NCBI GenBank assembly: GCA_963681975.1
Contig: OY820613.1
Span: 2,418,001-2,482,000 of the forward strand
Origin: JANELJ01 sp024511395
Lineage (GTDB): Bacteria > Pseudomonadota > Gammaproteobacteria > GRL18
Length of the DNA stretch: 64,000 nt
Direction of reading: 5' to 3'
Positions 17,663 through 27,593 of this stretch are shown here, one piece after another (within the stretch, counting starts at the first letter, position 1; each line of letters opens with the position of its first letter). A program made the translations under genes and the position numbers. The notes beneath the pieces are model-generated. The model saw only the letters and a list, made by a program, of their open reading frames with translations. It was not told where the DNA came from and did not search any database.

Positions 17663-18834
17663 CAGGCATTGCCTCCTTTGGCTACATTAACCACGGTCTG
17701 GGCGGCCTCAGTAAAATCGCCCGGGGAAATAATATCCAGACCGCTTTGCTCCAGTAATTTACGCCCCAGTTCCACATTGGTGCCTTCCAGACGCACCACT
17801 ACCGGTACGGTCAATGCCACCTCTTTGGCCGCAGCAATAATGCCTTCGGCAATCAGATCACAACGTACAATACCGCCAAAAATATTAATCAATATGGCCT
17901 TAACATTGGTATCAGATAAAATCAGTTTCAGGGCTTCAGCTACCCGCTCTTTGGTCACACCGCCGCCCACATCCAGAAAGTTGGCCGGTTCTCCGCCATG
18001 GTTTTTAATAATATCCATAGTTGCCATGGCCAGACCGGCGCCGTTCACCATACAGCCTATATTGCCTTCCAGAGGCACATAATTAAGCTCAAATTCCTTG
18101 GCACGGTTTTCTTTTTCATCTTCCTGGGAGGGATCACGCAGTGCCTGCATGTCTTTATGGCGATAAACGATATTGTCATCCAGAGAAATTTTGGCATCCA
18201 AGGCAATAATTTCGTCCTCTTCAGTGACTACCAGGGGATTGATTTCTACCTGGGAAGCGTCTTTTTCCATAAATATTTTATAAACACCCTGCATGACCTT
18301 CATCAGACCTTTTTGCTGTGCCGGTGTCAGCCCCATACCAAACCCGGCTTCTCTGACCTGGTTGGGCATAAGCCCGGTTACCGGATCAATGGGCAGGGTG
18401 ATAATTTTTTCCGGTTCGGTAGCCGCTACTTCTTCAATATTCATGCCTCCGGCAGCCGATGCCATAATGGTTACCTGTTTCGCTGAACGGTCCACCAACA
18501 CACCCATATACAGTTCCCGGCTGATACTGCTGGGCACTTCAATTAATAAGGTATTAATCGGCTGGCCTTTGGCATCAGTCTGAAAAGTCACCAGATGAGT
18601 ACCCAGCATTTTTTCTGCAAACTGGCGGATTTCAGCTATTGATCCGGCCTTAATAACACCGCCGGCTTTACCGCGTCCACCAGCATGCACCTGGGCTTTG
18701 ACCATCCATTCATTGCCGCCTAATTCTGCTACTGCCTGTTCTATCTGGTCGACCGAGGTAATGGTCCGGTTAGCCGGTACCGGGATACCGTACTGGGCAA
18801 ACACCTGCTTGGCCTGGTATTCGTGTAAATTCAT
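17662..18834 (-). CDS. sucC: Succinyl-CoA ligase, ADP-forming, beta subunit
   Basis: This 390-residue protein has an ATP-grasp domain starting MNLHEYQAKQVFAQYGIPVP, with the grasp residues around KAQVHAGGRGKAGGVK-like KAQVHAGGRGKAGG, and the C-terminal ligase domain with NIFGGIVRCDLIAEGI. It forms the nucleotide-binding half of the SucCD heterotetramer. Length and motifs are normal. The 94-bp region between its start and the ISbeta duplication must hold its promoter if one remains. Confidence 0.96.
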   Translation of the reverse strand: MNLHEYQAKQVFAQYGIPVPANRTITSVDQIEQAVAELGGNEWMVKAQVHAGGRGKAGGVIKAGSIAEIRQFAEKMLGTHLVTFQTDAKGQPINTLLIEVPSSISRELYMGVLVDRSAKQVTIMASAAGGMNIEEVAATEPEKIITLPIDPVTGLMPNQVREAGFGMGLTPAQQKGLMKVMQGVYKIFMEKDASQVEINPLVVTEEDEIIALDAKISLDDNIVYRHKDMQALRDPSQEDEKENRAKEFELNYVPLEGNIGCMVNGAGLAMATMDIIKNHGGEPANFLDVGGGVTKERVAEALKLILSDTNVKAILINIFGGIVRCDLIAEGIIAAAKEVALTVPVVVRLEGTNVELGRKLLEQSGLDIISPGDFTEAAQTVVNVAKGGNA

Positions 18835-19022
18835 AGTTATTTTCTCACTGAAATTGCAATATATCCTGCTATTGTGGCGAAATAGAGGGCAATTGGCAAA
18901 AAAATTTTTATTTTCTGTTATGATTTAACTAAAGTTTAAAGCGACAGCTCACCCTTGAGAGTCCTGTTTCGCTCATACGTTCTTTAACAATTTGTTTATA
19001 ACCGGCTGTTTTGAAATTGTTT

Positions 19023-19567
19023 TTATAACAAATCTTCAAATCGCCTTAAAATATCCGTATCCGGCGGCTGGAATTTTTGGGACTTACCATCCCTCCAGTC
19101 CCTGACCCTAACCTGCGAAAAATACCTTATCAATCCCATTCGTATTCTTCCGGCAGTAATGGGTGCATTCTTTCGCCAGGGCGTATTATCAATTACGCGC
19201 AATACCGGGTCCGGACATTTAATAGCCCGCAATTGAGGTATAATATACCCTAGAGCAATAATGTATACCCATCGATGTAACACCTTCCGGGTTTTCTGCC
19301 ATGTCTGTTTCATGCCCCAGGCATTTTTTAACTGATTGAACAAGGGCTCAATTGACCAGCGCTTTTCATAAGCGACAATAATATCCAGACCACTTAACTG
19401 CATATCTGTTGACAGTAATAGACGTGGTCTTTTTTTCCCTTTAGAGTCCTCAAACTCACACCAGACAAAGCATACCGACTGGCCATTCAGAAAGCGGGCT
19501 TTAGCCACTGCTGTTCGGTAATTAACCTGCTGTTCACGTCCATACAGGTGTACGGTTTCCTTATTTA
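19023..19567 (-). pseudogene. ISbeta copy 2 transposase, C-terminal part
   Basis: The minus-strand frame carries the complete C-terminal region missing from copy 1. It includes YEKRWSIEPLFNQLK and then TWQKTRKVLHRWVYIIALGYIIPQLRAI, ending RRFEDLL before TAA. Upstream, codons ETVHLYGREQQVNYRTAVAK run directly into the TATTTA ISalpha target. The Glu of the DDE triad is in IEPLF. Confidence 0.8.
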
Positions 19568-21065
19568 GTTCAACCTGAATAATACCGTTTTAAGCCTGAC
19601 ATCAAGCCAGGTTTAAAGCAGCTGATTGCCCCGGTTTGATAAAAGACCCCATCAAACCGGAAATAATTTTGAGCCACAAAAGCCGGAGCTTATTGAGGAT
19701 CTTTCTTAAGTTATGTCCGGCGACTACCATAACCACATTAATGGCATCACCGACTGCACCTTTGAGGTAGCAGCGGTCTAAACGGCCATCGTTTTTCATA
19801 TGACCGATTTCAGGCTCAATCGCACTGCGCCGTTTTAATGCCTTTTTAATACTTCGGGTAACGCCTTGCTTCTGACCTGAGATAAAAACTTTAGTGTCTT
19901 TTACTTCATGTCCACGATAACCCCGGTCAACAAAGCATTGTTCCGGTTGTACGGCTGTAAACTGTTTTATCTGTTCCAGTTGTGGCAGTAGAGTGTGCCC
20001 ATCATAAGGATTGCCCGGACAGCTTTGAGCACCAATAACAAAGCCTTCCTTGTTGGTTACCGCGATACTGGCTTTAACTCCAAATTCATAAGGCTTATGA
20101 ACTTTGCCTTTACTGATACACTCGATTTCCGGTGCATGTAAACTGTAAAGCTTGTTCTTACTGTGCTGCTCCTGCTCAATCAGTTTCTGAGCCTGTTTTA
20201 GAGCTACTTCAAACAGAGACTGAATATCAACGGAATAGTTGGGCAGTTGTCGTTCAATATCCCGTTTAACACGACCTAAACGGGATTTCAGTTTATTGTT
20301 CATTTTCTTCATGCGTTTAAACTGTTTTGCATGTGCATAACGACTGGCCATTAGTACATATTGCGGCCCAACCCGATTATAGTTCTGGCGCAGTTTAATA
20401 CCGTGCTCTTTGGACAGTTTAACCAGGTTTTCTCTGGCTTTGTTCAGGAGCTTTGAATCGGTTGGAAAAGCGATGTTCTTTTCCTGTACGGTAGTATCTA
20501 CCGTGACTTTCTTTAAACTGCCGGGCTTGATAGTTTTACTCTTTAGTCCGGCTTTAATGGTTTCAATCAGTAATTTTTCACTGCCTGATTTACCCGGCCG
20601 GTTACGCCATTTGGTCATGGTCACAGGGTGTATGGGCATTTTATGCTGAAAGTATTCTTCTCCACAGAAATACTGCCAGTACGGATTTTCTGTCCAGCCT
20701 TTTACTACCTGTTCATCTGATAAATCATGCAGGTGTTTCAGGTAATGCAATCCTGCAATCAAACGAGTGCGTATGGCAGGAGCACCTTTAGTGGATACAA
20801 ACAAAGCGCCCCATTCTTTATCAGGACTTTCCCAATCTATGTGTTTTGATAACTTAATCAACTCATGGTTTATGTCCAGCATGTTTTCAAGGCGCATCCT
20901 GAACAGGTCTTCCTGAGGTATTTTTGGCTGTTTCTCTGGCTTCATTCTGGTCTGGAAATTTGCAAGGTAATAAGGCTTATTTTACCAAAAACCTGCAAAT
21001 TTAACACCCATAATCAAGCAATATTTCTTTATAAATCAATGTGCTATAATTTATTCAGGTCGGAC
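19568..21065 (-). mobile_element. ISalpha copy 3, in ISbeta copy 2
   Basis: This is a full 1498-bp element on the minus strand with TATTTA on both sides (19562-19567 and 21066-21071). The target is the same TATTTA of ISbeta that copy 2 occupies in ISbeta copy 1, but the orientation is opposite. Confidence 0.92.
19602..20945 (-). CDS. ISalpha copy 3 transposase
   Basis: The 447-residue frame is intact with the DDE residues D150, D340 and E379. Individual differences from other copies include I275 and V282 (EIECISKGKVHKP) and Q360. The palindromic leader is present in front of it at 20956-21002. Confidence 0.9.
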   Translation of the reverse strand: MKPEKQPKIPQEDLFRMRLENMLDINHELIKLSKHIDWESPDKEWGALFVSTKGAPAIRTRLIAGLHYLKHLHDLSDEQVVKGWTENPYWQYFCGEEYFQHKMPIHPVTMTKWRNRPGKSGSEKLLIETIKAGLKSKTIKPGSLKKVTVDTTVQEKNIAFPTDSKLLNKARENLVKLSKEHGIKLRQNYNRVGPQYVLMASRYAHAKQFKRMKKMNNKLKSRLGRVKRDIERQLPNYSVDIQSLFEVALKQAQKLIEQEQHSKNKLYSLHAPEIECISKGKVHKPYEFGVKASIAVTNKEGFVIGAQSCPGNPYDGHTLLPQLEQIKQFTAVQPEQCFVDRGYRGHEVKDTKVFISGQKQGVTRSIKKALKRRSAIEPEIGHMKNDGRLDRCYLKGAVGDAINVVMVVAGHNLRKILNKLRLLWLKIISGLMGSFIKPGQSAALNLA

Positions 21066-21770
21066 TATTTAAAGGCAGCCGTTTAATTTCTTCTTTTGTA
21101 TAACGTGTCACATATTTTCCGGGTTGTCCCCGGCCTTTACCTTACCAGGGTCGTTTATATAATACGGTATCGATTCGTACCTGACCTATAACCGTCATAT
21201 TATAAGCCTGTACCAGTTCAATAAAAGAACGGCGCATATACCAACTGTCCACCAATACAGTAACCGCTTTATCTTTTAGCGGTTCCAGCAATGCCCGGAT
21301 AAGACTTCGGGCAATTACCAGTTTACCACTGTTACCGGCCTGTGGTGTTAAACGTAATAACAATGGCAGAGGTGTATTACAGCCAGAACGCTTAACAATC
21401 GCAGCCAGTGCTACCCGGCATTGCCCTCTGACATACCGGGACAGATTGGTTTTATTACCATGCTGGTGGTGTATCTGACTCATGGGTGCCTTTTTGGAAT
21501 GACGCAGCACGATAGAGTCATCTATGGCCAGATAAACCGGATTATCCCCAAACAGCTTTAGAAACAGGGCAGTCCACTGTCTCATCAGTTTAAGATAAGA
21601 CCACTGACCGGTTTCAAGCCATTTATAATAACCGGGCCATTGTCTGGCCATGTCCAGTATCCAGATAGCACTGGTTACAAACACTGATTGAGTTAATAAA
21701 CTGCCCATTAATAACTCAATAAAGGTTTTTACGCTCCTAGGGGTAGCGCTTGGGTTAAAAATGTTATGTA
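21066..21770 (-). pseudogene. ISbeta copy 2 transposase, central part
   Basis: The fragment lies between the two ISalpha copies and encodes the first two catalytic Asp regions (AIDDSIVLRHSKK and VLVDSWYMRRSF). A one-base deletion near 21739, compared with ISbeta copy 1 (GCTCCTAGGGG instead of GCTCCTAAGGGG), shifts the frame between LTQALPL and KTFIELL. The N-terminal end continues beyond ISalpha copy 4 at 23269. Confidence 0.78.
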
Positions 21771-23268
21771 GTCCGACCTGAATAAATCATAGCACATTGA
21801 TTTATAAAGAAATGTTGGCGAATTATGGGTGTTAAATTTGCAGGTTTTTGGTAAAATAAGCCTTATTACCTTGCAAATTTCCAGACCAGAATGAAGCCAG
21901 AGAAACAGCCAAAAATACCTCAGGAAGACCTGTTCAGGATGCGCCTTGAAAACATGCTGGACATAAACCATGAGTTGATTAAGTTATCAAAACACATAGA
22001 TTGGGAAAGTCCTGATAAAGAATGGGGCGCTCTGTTTGTATCCACTAAAGGTGCTCCTGCCATACGCACTCGATTGATTGCAGGATTGCATTACCTGAAA
22101 CACCTGCATGATTTATCGGATGAACAGGTAGTAAAAGGCTGGACAGAAAATCCGTACTGGCAGTATTTCTGTGGTGAAGAATACTTTCAGCATAAAATGC
22201 CTATACACCCTGTGACCATGACCAAATGGCGTAACCGGCCGGGTAAATCAGGCAGTGAAAAATTACTGATTGAAACCATTAAAGCCGGACTAAAGAGTAA
22301 AACCATAAAGCCCGGTAGTTTAAAGAAAGTCACGGTAGATACTACCGTACAGGAAAAGAACATCGCTTTTCCAACCGATTCAAAGCTCCTGAACAAAGCC
22401 GGAGAAAACCTGGTTAAACTGTCCAAAGAGCACGGTATTAAACTGCGCCAGAACTATAATCGGGTTGGGCCGCAATATGTACTAATGACCAGTCGTTATG
22501 CTTATGCAAAACAGTTTAAACGCATGAAGAAAATGAACAATAAACTGAAATCCCGTTTAGGTCGTGTTAAACGGGATATTGAACGACAACTGCCCAACTA
22601 TTCTGTTGATATTCAGTCATTGTTTGAAGCGGCACTGGAACAGGCTCAGAAACTGATTGAGCAGGAGCAGCACAGTAAGAACAAGCTTTACAGTTTACAT
22701 GCTCCTGAAGTCGAGTGTATCAGTAAAGGCAAAGCTCATAAGCCTTATGAATTTGGAGTTAAAACCAGTATTGCGGTAACTAACAAGGAAGGCTTTGTTA
22801 TTGGCGCTCAAAGTTGTCCGGGCAATCCTTATGATGGACATACCTTGCTGCCACAACTGGAACAGATAAAACAGTTTACAGCCGTACAGCCGGAACAATG
22901 CTTTGTTGACCGGGGTTATCGTGGACATGAAGTAAAAGACACTAAAGTTTTTATCTCAGGTCAGAAGCGAGGCGTTACCCGAAGTATTAAAAAGGCATTA
23001 AAACGGCGCAGTGCGATTGAGCCTGAAATCGGTCATATGAAAAACGATGGCCGTTTAGATCGCTGCTACCTCAAAGGCACAGTCGGTGATGCCATTAATG
23101 TGGTTATGGTAGCCGCTGGACATAACTTAAGAAAGATCCTCAATAAGCTCCGGCTTTTGTGGCTCAAAATTATTTCCGGTTTGATGGGATATTTTATCAA
23201 ACCAGAACAATCAGCCGCTTTAAACCTGGCTTGATGTCAGGCTTAAAACGGTATTATTCAGGTTGAAC
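21771..23268 (+). mobile_element. ISalpha copy 4, in ISbeta copy 2
   Basis: This is a full 1498-bp element on the plus strand with TATGTA directly on both sides (21765-21770 and 23269-23274). It interrupts the codons for GELFYYI / TFLTQ of the ISbeta transposase. Confidence 0.92.
21891..23234 (+). CDS. ISalpha copy 4 transposase
   Basis: The 447-residue frame is intact. It shares C-terminal changes GYFIKPEQSAALNLA with copies 5 and 8, and differs from its neighbour copy 3, so the two copies within ISbeta are separate insertions rather than a local duplication. Private changes include G171, T200 and Y204. Confidence 0.9.
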   Translation: MKPEKQPKIPQEDLFRMRLENMLDINHELIKLSKHIDWESPDKEWGALFVSTKGAPAIRTRLIAGLHYLKHLHDLSDEQVVKGWTENPYWQYFCGEEYFQHKMPIHPVTMTKWRNRPGKSGSEKLLIETIKAGLKSKTIKPGSLKKVTVDTTVQEKNIAFPTDSKLLNKAGENLVKLSKEHGIKLRQNYNRVGPQYVLMTSRYAYAKQFKRMKKMNNKLKSRLGRVKRDIERQLPNYSVDIQSLFEAALEQAQKLIEQEQHSKNKLYSLHAPEVECISKGKAHKPYEFGVKTSIAVTNKEGFVIGAQSCPGNPYDGHTLLPQLEQIKQFTAVQPEQCFVDRGYRGHEVKDTKVFISGQKRGVTRSIKKALKRRSAIEPEIGHMKNDGRLDRCYLKGTVGDAINVVMVAAGHNLRKILNKLRLLWLKIISGLMGYFIKPEQSAALNLA

Positions 23269-23355
23269 TATGTAATAAAACAGTTCACCGGGGATATTGC
23301 CGTATCCTTTGGTGTGCATTGCAGCCTCCAGAAGTTTGTTTTTTCTTACTGAAGG

Positions 23356-23389
23356 CCGCTTCTTAAAAGATAGCTCTTTTAAGAAGCGG
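23356..23389. repeat. 34-bp perfect palindrome inserted in ISbeta copy 2
   Basis: Arms CCGCTTCTTAAAAGA and TCTTTTAAGAAGCGG (15 bp each, no mismatch) flank the loop TAGC. ISbeta copy 1 lacks this segment at the matching place (around 7330), so it is a later insertion. Confidence 0.85.
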
Positions 23390-23478
23390 TAGCAATGCTG
23401 CCGAATTTTTGTCAACTGTTTTTTGCTTTTTTTTACATTTTTTTCCTGTTTTTACTGAATTATTTTGTTTACCTCGGA

Positions 23479-23591
23479 GTAACAGCGGCCGGGTGTCCCT
23501 TGATGAAGTTTCGACAGCAGGGAGGCTGTCGAAAAGCATCCATGGATGGATTCACGGCGGCTTCAGCAAGGGATACACGGTTCCTTGTTAC
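23479..23591. repeat. Palindromic element in the ISbeta copy 2 leader
   Basis: This is the counterpart of 7418-7529, with the same outer arms, the inner TTCGACAGC hairpin and CCATGGATGG core. Differences are few: GGGG to GCGG in the left arm and one extra T in the right arm. Confidence 0.75.
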
Positions 23592-23715
23592 GGACTATCG
23601 GTTAACTGAGGTAATCAATAAATTTTAAATGATTCTCCTTTTTGGGAGAGCTGAAACTCTAAACTTTATATGATTTAATTTTTTAACCTAAAAAAATATT
23701 ATTACAGGAGAGACA

Positions 23716-23991
23716 GTGGGACGTTTACTGTTTATATCCGGGCTGATCTTTCTTGGCTGGATTGCTTATCGCTTTTTAAAAAACACCTGGTCGCAACGCC
23801 TGCGGGACGTGGAACAAAATGAACAAAGAGCACAACAGACTCGTCAGGCAGCCCCTGCCAGAGTACAGGAGATCAAGGCCTGTACCTATTGCAAAACCCA
23901 TATCCCTGAGTATGAAGGGATATTCCGGGACGGGAAATTTTTTTGCAGCTATCAACATCTTGATCGCTATTTAGAACATGAACAAAAGTAA
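23716..23991 (+). CDS. PP0621-family protein
   Basis: This 91-residue protein starts with GTG at 23716, preceded by GGAGAGA. An N-terminal membrane helix (LLFISGLIFLGWIAYRFL) is followed by a polar linker and a small cysteine/histidine module: CTYCKTHIPEYE and FFCSYQHLDRYL, probably metal-binding. PP0621-type genes of unknown function commonly sit just before pilS in gammaproteobacteria, as here. Its last 14 bp overlap the pilS start (ATG 23978), so the two were translated together. It looks intact although pilS is dead. Confidence 0.75.
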   Translation: MGRLLFISGLIFLGWIAYRFLKNTWSQRLRDVEQNEQRAQQTRQAAPARVQEIKACTYCKTHIPEYEGIFRDGKFFCSYQHLDRYLEHEQK

Positions 23992-24084
23992 TACCCAGCA
24001 ACAATACGTCAACAAAGCTCATCCTGAGCTCTCCTCAGAAGAAAAACACTGGCGGCCCCTGCATTTTCTTAATTTATACCGCTT

Positions 24085-25465
24085 CATAGGTATGTCTTTA
24101 AGGATTTTATCATTTCGTTTCAATAGTTTACCCATCAGGATGTAACTCCAATATTAGGTTCTACACCGAACTGATAAAGTCCAGTAGACTTATCTCGTTT
24201 AGGATGAGCTCTGCCGGCATTTTCTTTCAGGAAAAAATATGTTCTTTCAAGCACATCCGTTAATTGTTTTCGTTTATGGTTAACAATGGATTCCAATAAT
24301 GAATACCACCAGTAAACGGTTGTTTTGGAGACCGTCAACGTTGACATCGCCATTTGGCAAAATTGTTCTATGCTACTACATATAAATCGTTTCAGAATCG
24401 TCGCGATTAAACTGCTCCAAACCAAAGCTTCCATCAATGCGCAATTACTGGTTTGGAACCCCTGCAAGTTATTATGAGACTTGCACTCTTTAAATAACAA
24501 CTCAATCTGCCAACGTAAACGATATAACTGGCTGATTTGTGTCGCTGAAAACTGTTTTGCATTCCAGATTGCAATCAGCCTTGTTTCTCTGCCATCAATC
24601 TCCACAATCATATCAATTAATTGTCGTTTTGGCAGAGATTTTAACAAATCAGACAATGGTTTAGTTCTTTTGTTAACGACTTGCCCATCTTCTCTGGTGG
24701 CTCGGTGAACCGCTATCCTGGAAAGTCTCATTGCCCGTAAAATATAATACCCTCTATGGTCATCTGTTTCATTAATCAGTTGACCTGAATAGTAGCTACG
24801 GTCACCTGATAATAACTGATTTTCCAGTTCATGAATGTCTGGTAACTCTGCTCGTTCTGAAAAACTATCCGGTGTCAGTATGCTTTTTTCTATACCTCCG
24901 GTTTTTAAGTCGTAGGTGACATGCAATTCCACGGCTGCCGGACTAATTGCTGTGAATCGCCCGGGATAATCCTTTTTCAGTGCCTTGTGAATAGCAAATG
25001 AACTGCCATCCCGGATAAGTAATTTATCAAAACTGGCCAGAACCGGATGATTACATTTCAGTTTTGTATTTACCCGGTGATTAAAAACTTTATCTGCAAC
25101 ATCTCTCATCAATTGCGCAAATTCAGGCTTGGCTAGTTGATTATGAAAGGGCTTATAACGGACATTTTTATTCGTTAACTGGTTAAAGTAACGATGAATT
25201 TCCGAAAAATACCTTGTCTCTTTATCACCCATAGCCGTAATCATACTCACTATTAGCTGAAAAGGGGGTATCTGTCTTAATCGTTGGGAAAAACCTATGT
25301 TTTTGCCCGGTTTATTAAGTTTCTTTTCACTCAATACGACTTTTAGTTTTTTTGATAATGTGCTACTTTTCATTTGAAGCCTTTTTGTTGATGAATAATT
25401 GCCTGAATAACAACTATTTGATCATCAAATTGGCTTCATTTCAATTCCTAAAGATCATACCTATG
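24085..25465 (-). mobile_element. IS4-family element in pilS, with 10-bp target duplication
   Basis: This 1381-bp element has inverted ends sharing CATAGGTATG followed by TCTTTA with small gaps. TATACCGCTT lies on both sides (24075-24084 and 25466-25475). Target size and transposase match the IS4 family. Both ends and the transposase are intact, so this copy may be active. Confidence 0.93.
24135..25373 (-). CDS. IS4-family transposase
   Basis: This 412-residue protein has a DDE core with the first Asp in LLIRDGSSFAIHK (about D122), a second in LLSGDRSYYSG, and the IS4 YREK signature in YRLRWQIELLFKECKSHNNL (about residues 292-311). It is unrelated in detail to the ISbeta transposase. The frame is intact and fills the element. 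Confidence 0.92.
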   Translation of the reverse strand: MKSSTLSKKLKVVLSEKKLNKPGKNIGFSQRLRQIPPFQLIVSMITAMGDKETRYFSEIHRYFNQLTNKNVRYKPFHNQLAKPEFAQLMRDVADKVFNHRVNTKLKCNHPVLASFDKLLIRDGSSFAIHKALKKDYPGRFTAISPAAVELHVTYDLKTGGIEKSILTPDSFSERAELPDIHELENQLLSGDRSYYSGQLINETDDHRGYYILRAMRLSRIAVHRATREDGQVVNKRTKPLSDLLKSLPKRQLIDMIVEIDGRETRLIAIWNAKQFSATQISQLYRLRWQIELLFKECKSHNNLQGFQTSNCALMEALVWSSLIATILKRFICSSIEQFCQMAMSTLTVSKTTVYWWYSLLESIVNHKRKQLTDVLERTYFFLKENAGRAHPKRDKSTGLYQFGVEPNIGVTS

Positions 25466-27111
25466 TATACCGCTTACTTATTTCCAGTATATTTATCACG
25501 CTTGTTTTTTCTGACGTTCAGATAAAACCCTTTGGTCTGGAACATCCACAATTATTCCAGATTGTCAGTATCGGTTATTTTATTGCTAGTATTCTCAGCA
25601 GAATGACCATACGCTGGCACTGGCCCGCCTTCTGGCTGCAAAGCCATGCACAGATCCTGACTGATTTTACCGTTATTCTACTTATTATGTATGCCAGCGG
25701 CGGGGTGCAAAGTGGTGTTGGCTTATTATTAATCCCAATTTCTATCATTAGCATTCTCTCTATGGGACGTTCATCCCTGTTTTATGCGGCTTTACTCAGT
25801 TTAATTCTATTACTGGAACAGGGCTATTTATTCCTTACTCAAACTGGCAGCACAAATTATGCACAGGCCGGCTTACTGGGTGCCATCCTGTTTTTAACAG
25901 CCCTGTTAACCAATTACCTGGTTCATAAAACAGAGGAAAGTGCCGAAATTGCCAGCCAGCGTGAAATTGACCTGGCCAATATGGAACAGCTCACCCAGTT
26001 TATTATGTAGCGTATGCAAACCGCCGTTATTGTTGTGGACTACCTAGGCAATGTACGCTTAATTAATGATACCGCCATAAGTTTGCTTAAAATCCCAGAT
26101 AACCTGAGACAGAGACCTGGAAATAAACCCGTTAACCTGTATGAATATTCTCTTGAACTGAGTGAGATGTTTCATTTATGGCAAACTACACCTGACTTTA
26201 AACCGAAAAGCATTCATATCAGCAATACTTCTTCTGAACTAACTCCGAGGTTCGCCTCACTGGGCCAGAGTGAAAAAAGCGGGGCTGTGGGTTTTATTGA
26301 AGATAATGCTGAATTATCCAACCAGGCTCAGCAATTAAAACTGGCTTCACTGGGCCACCTTACGGCCAGTATTGCCCATGAGTTACGTAATCCCCTGGCT
26401 GCAATCCGTCATGCTGGAGAACTATTAAACGATTCACCTTCCCTTGAAGAAACCGATAAACGCCTGACCGAAATTATTGAAAAACAATCCGTTCGGGTAA
26501 ATGATATTATTGGTACGGTACTGGATCTCAGCCGCAGAAAGAAAGCGGAACAGGTCAATATCAACCTCTATAACTGGGTTGAAGATTTTCTAAATGAATA
26601 CATTCAGTTACCCCAGGAACGTTTTTATCTAAAATTTGAAAGTGATGATTTGCAGGTGCTTTTTGATCCCCAGCATTTGCAACAAATATTTAATAACCTG
26701 ATTCAAAATGCTTTAAGACACAGCGCAAAAGAAAATCATCATTTTCGCCCTGTTGTTATTACGGCCGATATTGACTCAATGAAAAAAAATACCTATTTAC
26801 AGGTCATGAATTATGGAAGTAACATCCCAGAAGAAAATCGGGACAAACTGTTTGAACCTTTTTTTACCACCTAATCCACTGGTACTGGATTAGGCCTTTA
26901 TATTGCCCGGGAGCTGGCCAAATGCAATTCAGCCAAGCTGGAGTATATTGATATTAAAGAAGGCGCATGTTTTCAAATCAGTTTTTCTGATCCAAGGCGC
27001 AATAGCATCAAAGCTGACTGAAAAAATCATGTCAATTTATGCTATTATTACTCTATTAGTCCATAGAGAACAGCTAATCTTTATTTAGCCTAAATAAAGC
27101 GGAGAGCACTT

Positions 27112-27591
27112 ATGCAGTGGCAGGATGTATTAGCAGATAAAAGCCTGCAGGATTTACCATATAAAATCGAACTCAATGACAAAGGGAATATTGAAATGAG
27201 TCCTGCATCACTTCTTCACAGTTTAATTCAAGGTAAACTAGCATTATTATTAGGCAGCACCTTAACACAAGGCAGTGTTTTTACTGAACTGGCGATACAA
27301 ACCAGCAACGGTATCAGAGTAGCCGATGTAGCCTGGTGCAGTAATCATTATATAAAAAAACATAAAACAGAAATCTATGCCTCATCAGCCCCTGAAATCT
27401 GTATAGAAATTATATCACCATCCAATACACCAAAAGAGATGCTGGAAAAAGTCCGGTTATTTATAGAAGCTGGTACCAGTGAAGTCTGGCTAGTTACAGA
27501 GTCTGGGGATATTAGTATATATAATCAAAACGGACATACGGAACAATCTCAATTTAATATTCATGCTAATAACATTGACTTAAACCTTTAG
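27112..27591 (+). CDS. Uma2-family putative endonuclease (PD-(D/E)XK fold)
   Basis: This 159-residue protein has the hallmarks of the Uma2 (DUF820) family: the conserved VADVAWC with D72, the strand ICIEIISPSNTPKEM with E99, then EKVRLFIEAGTSEVWLV, where the lysine/acidic residues complete a restriction-like nuclease site. Biochemical function is generally unknown; members are very abundant in cyanobacteria and in some large filamentous sulphur bacteria. A GGAGAG ribosome-binding site precedes the ATG. It lies directly upstream of mntA (2-bp gap), so it is probably co-transcribed with the toxin-antitoxin pair. It is intact between two dead regulatory genes. Confidence 0.8.
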   Translation: MQWQDVLADKSLQDLPYKIELNDKGNIEMSPASLLHSLIQGKLALLLGSTLTQGSVFTELAIQTSNGIRVADVAWCSNHYIKKHKTEIYASSAPEICIEIISPSNTPKEMLEKVRLFIEAGTSEVWLVTESGDISIYNQNGHTEQSQFNIHANNIDLNL

Positions 27592-27593
27592 CC

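Larger units (their letters stand above)
18929..23668 (-). mobile_element. ISbeta copy 2 with two nested ISalpha copies
   Basis: The ends CTAAAGTTTAAAG (left) and CTCTAAACTTTA (right) are inverted repeats. TATGATTTAA lies directly on both sides (18919-18928 and 23669-23678), a 10-bp target duplication. Two ISalpha copies in opposite orientations (19568-21065 and 21771-23268) cut the transposase into three pieces. Removing them and their duplications leaves about 1.73 kb. A 34-bp palindrome has also been added near the 5' end. Confidence 0.87.
23978..27021 (+). pseudogene. pilS: pilS sensor histidine kinase, broken by IS4 and two stops
   Basis: The gene starts at ATG 23978 and its frame is cut at codon 36 (LNLYRF) by an IS4 element (24085-25465). 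It resumes after the duplication with several membrane helices (to about 25930), a PAS-like sensor segment, the H box SIAHELRNPLAAIRHAGELL, an N box and the G box GTGLGLYIARELA. In-frame stops are TAG at 26008-26010 (FIM*RMQT, where Gln is expected) and TAA at 26872-26874 (FFTT*STGTG). PilS senses pilin levels and phosphorylates PilR to control type IV pilus genes. Three separate lesions show a long-dead gene. Downstream pilR is also broken. Confidence 0.87.
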
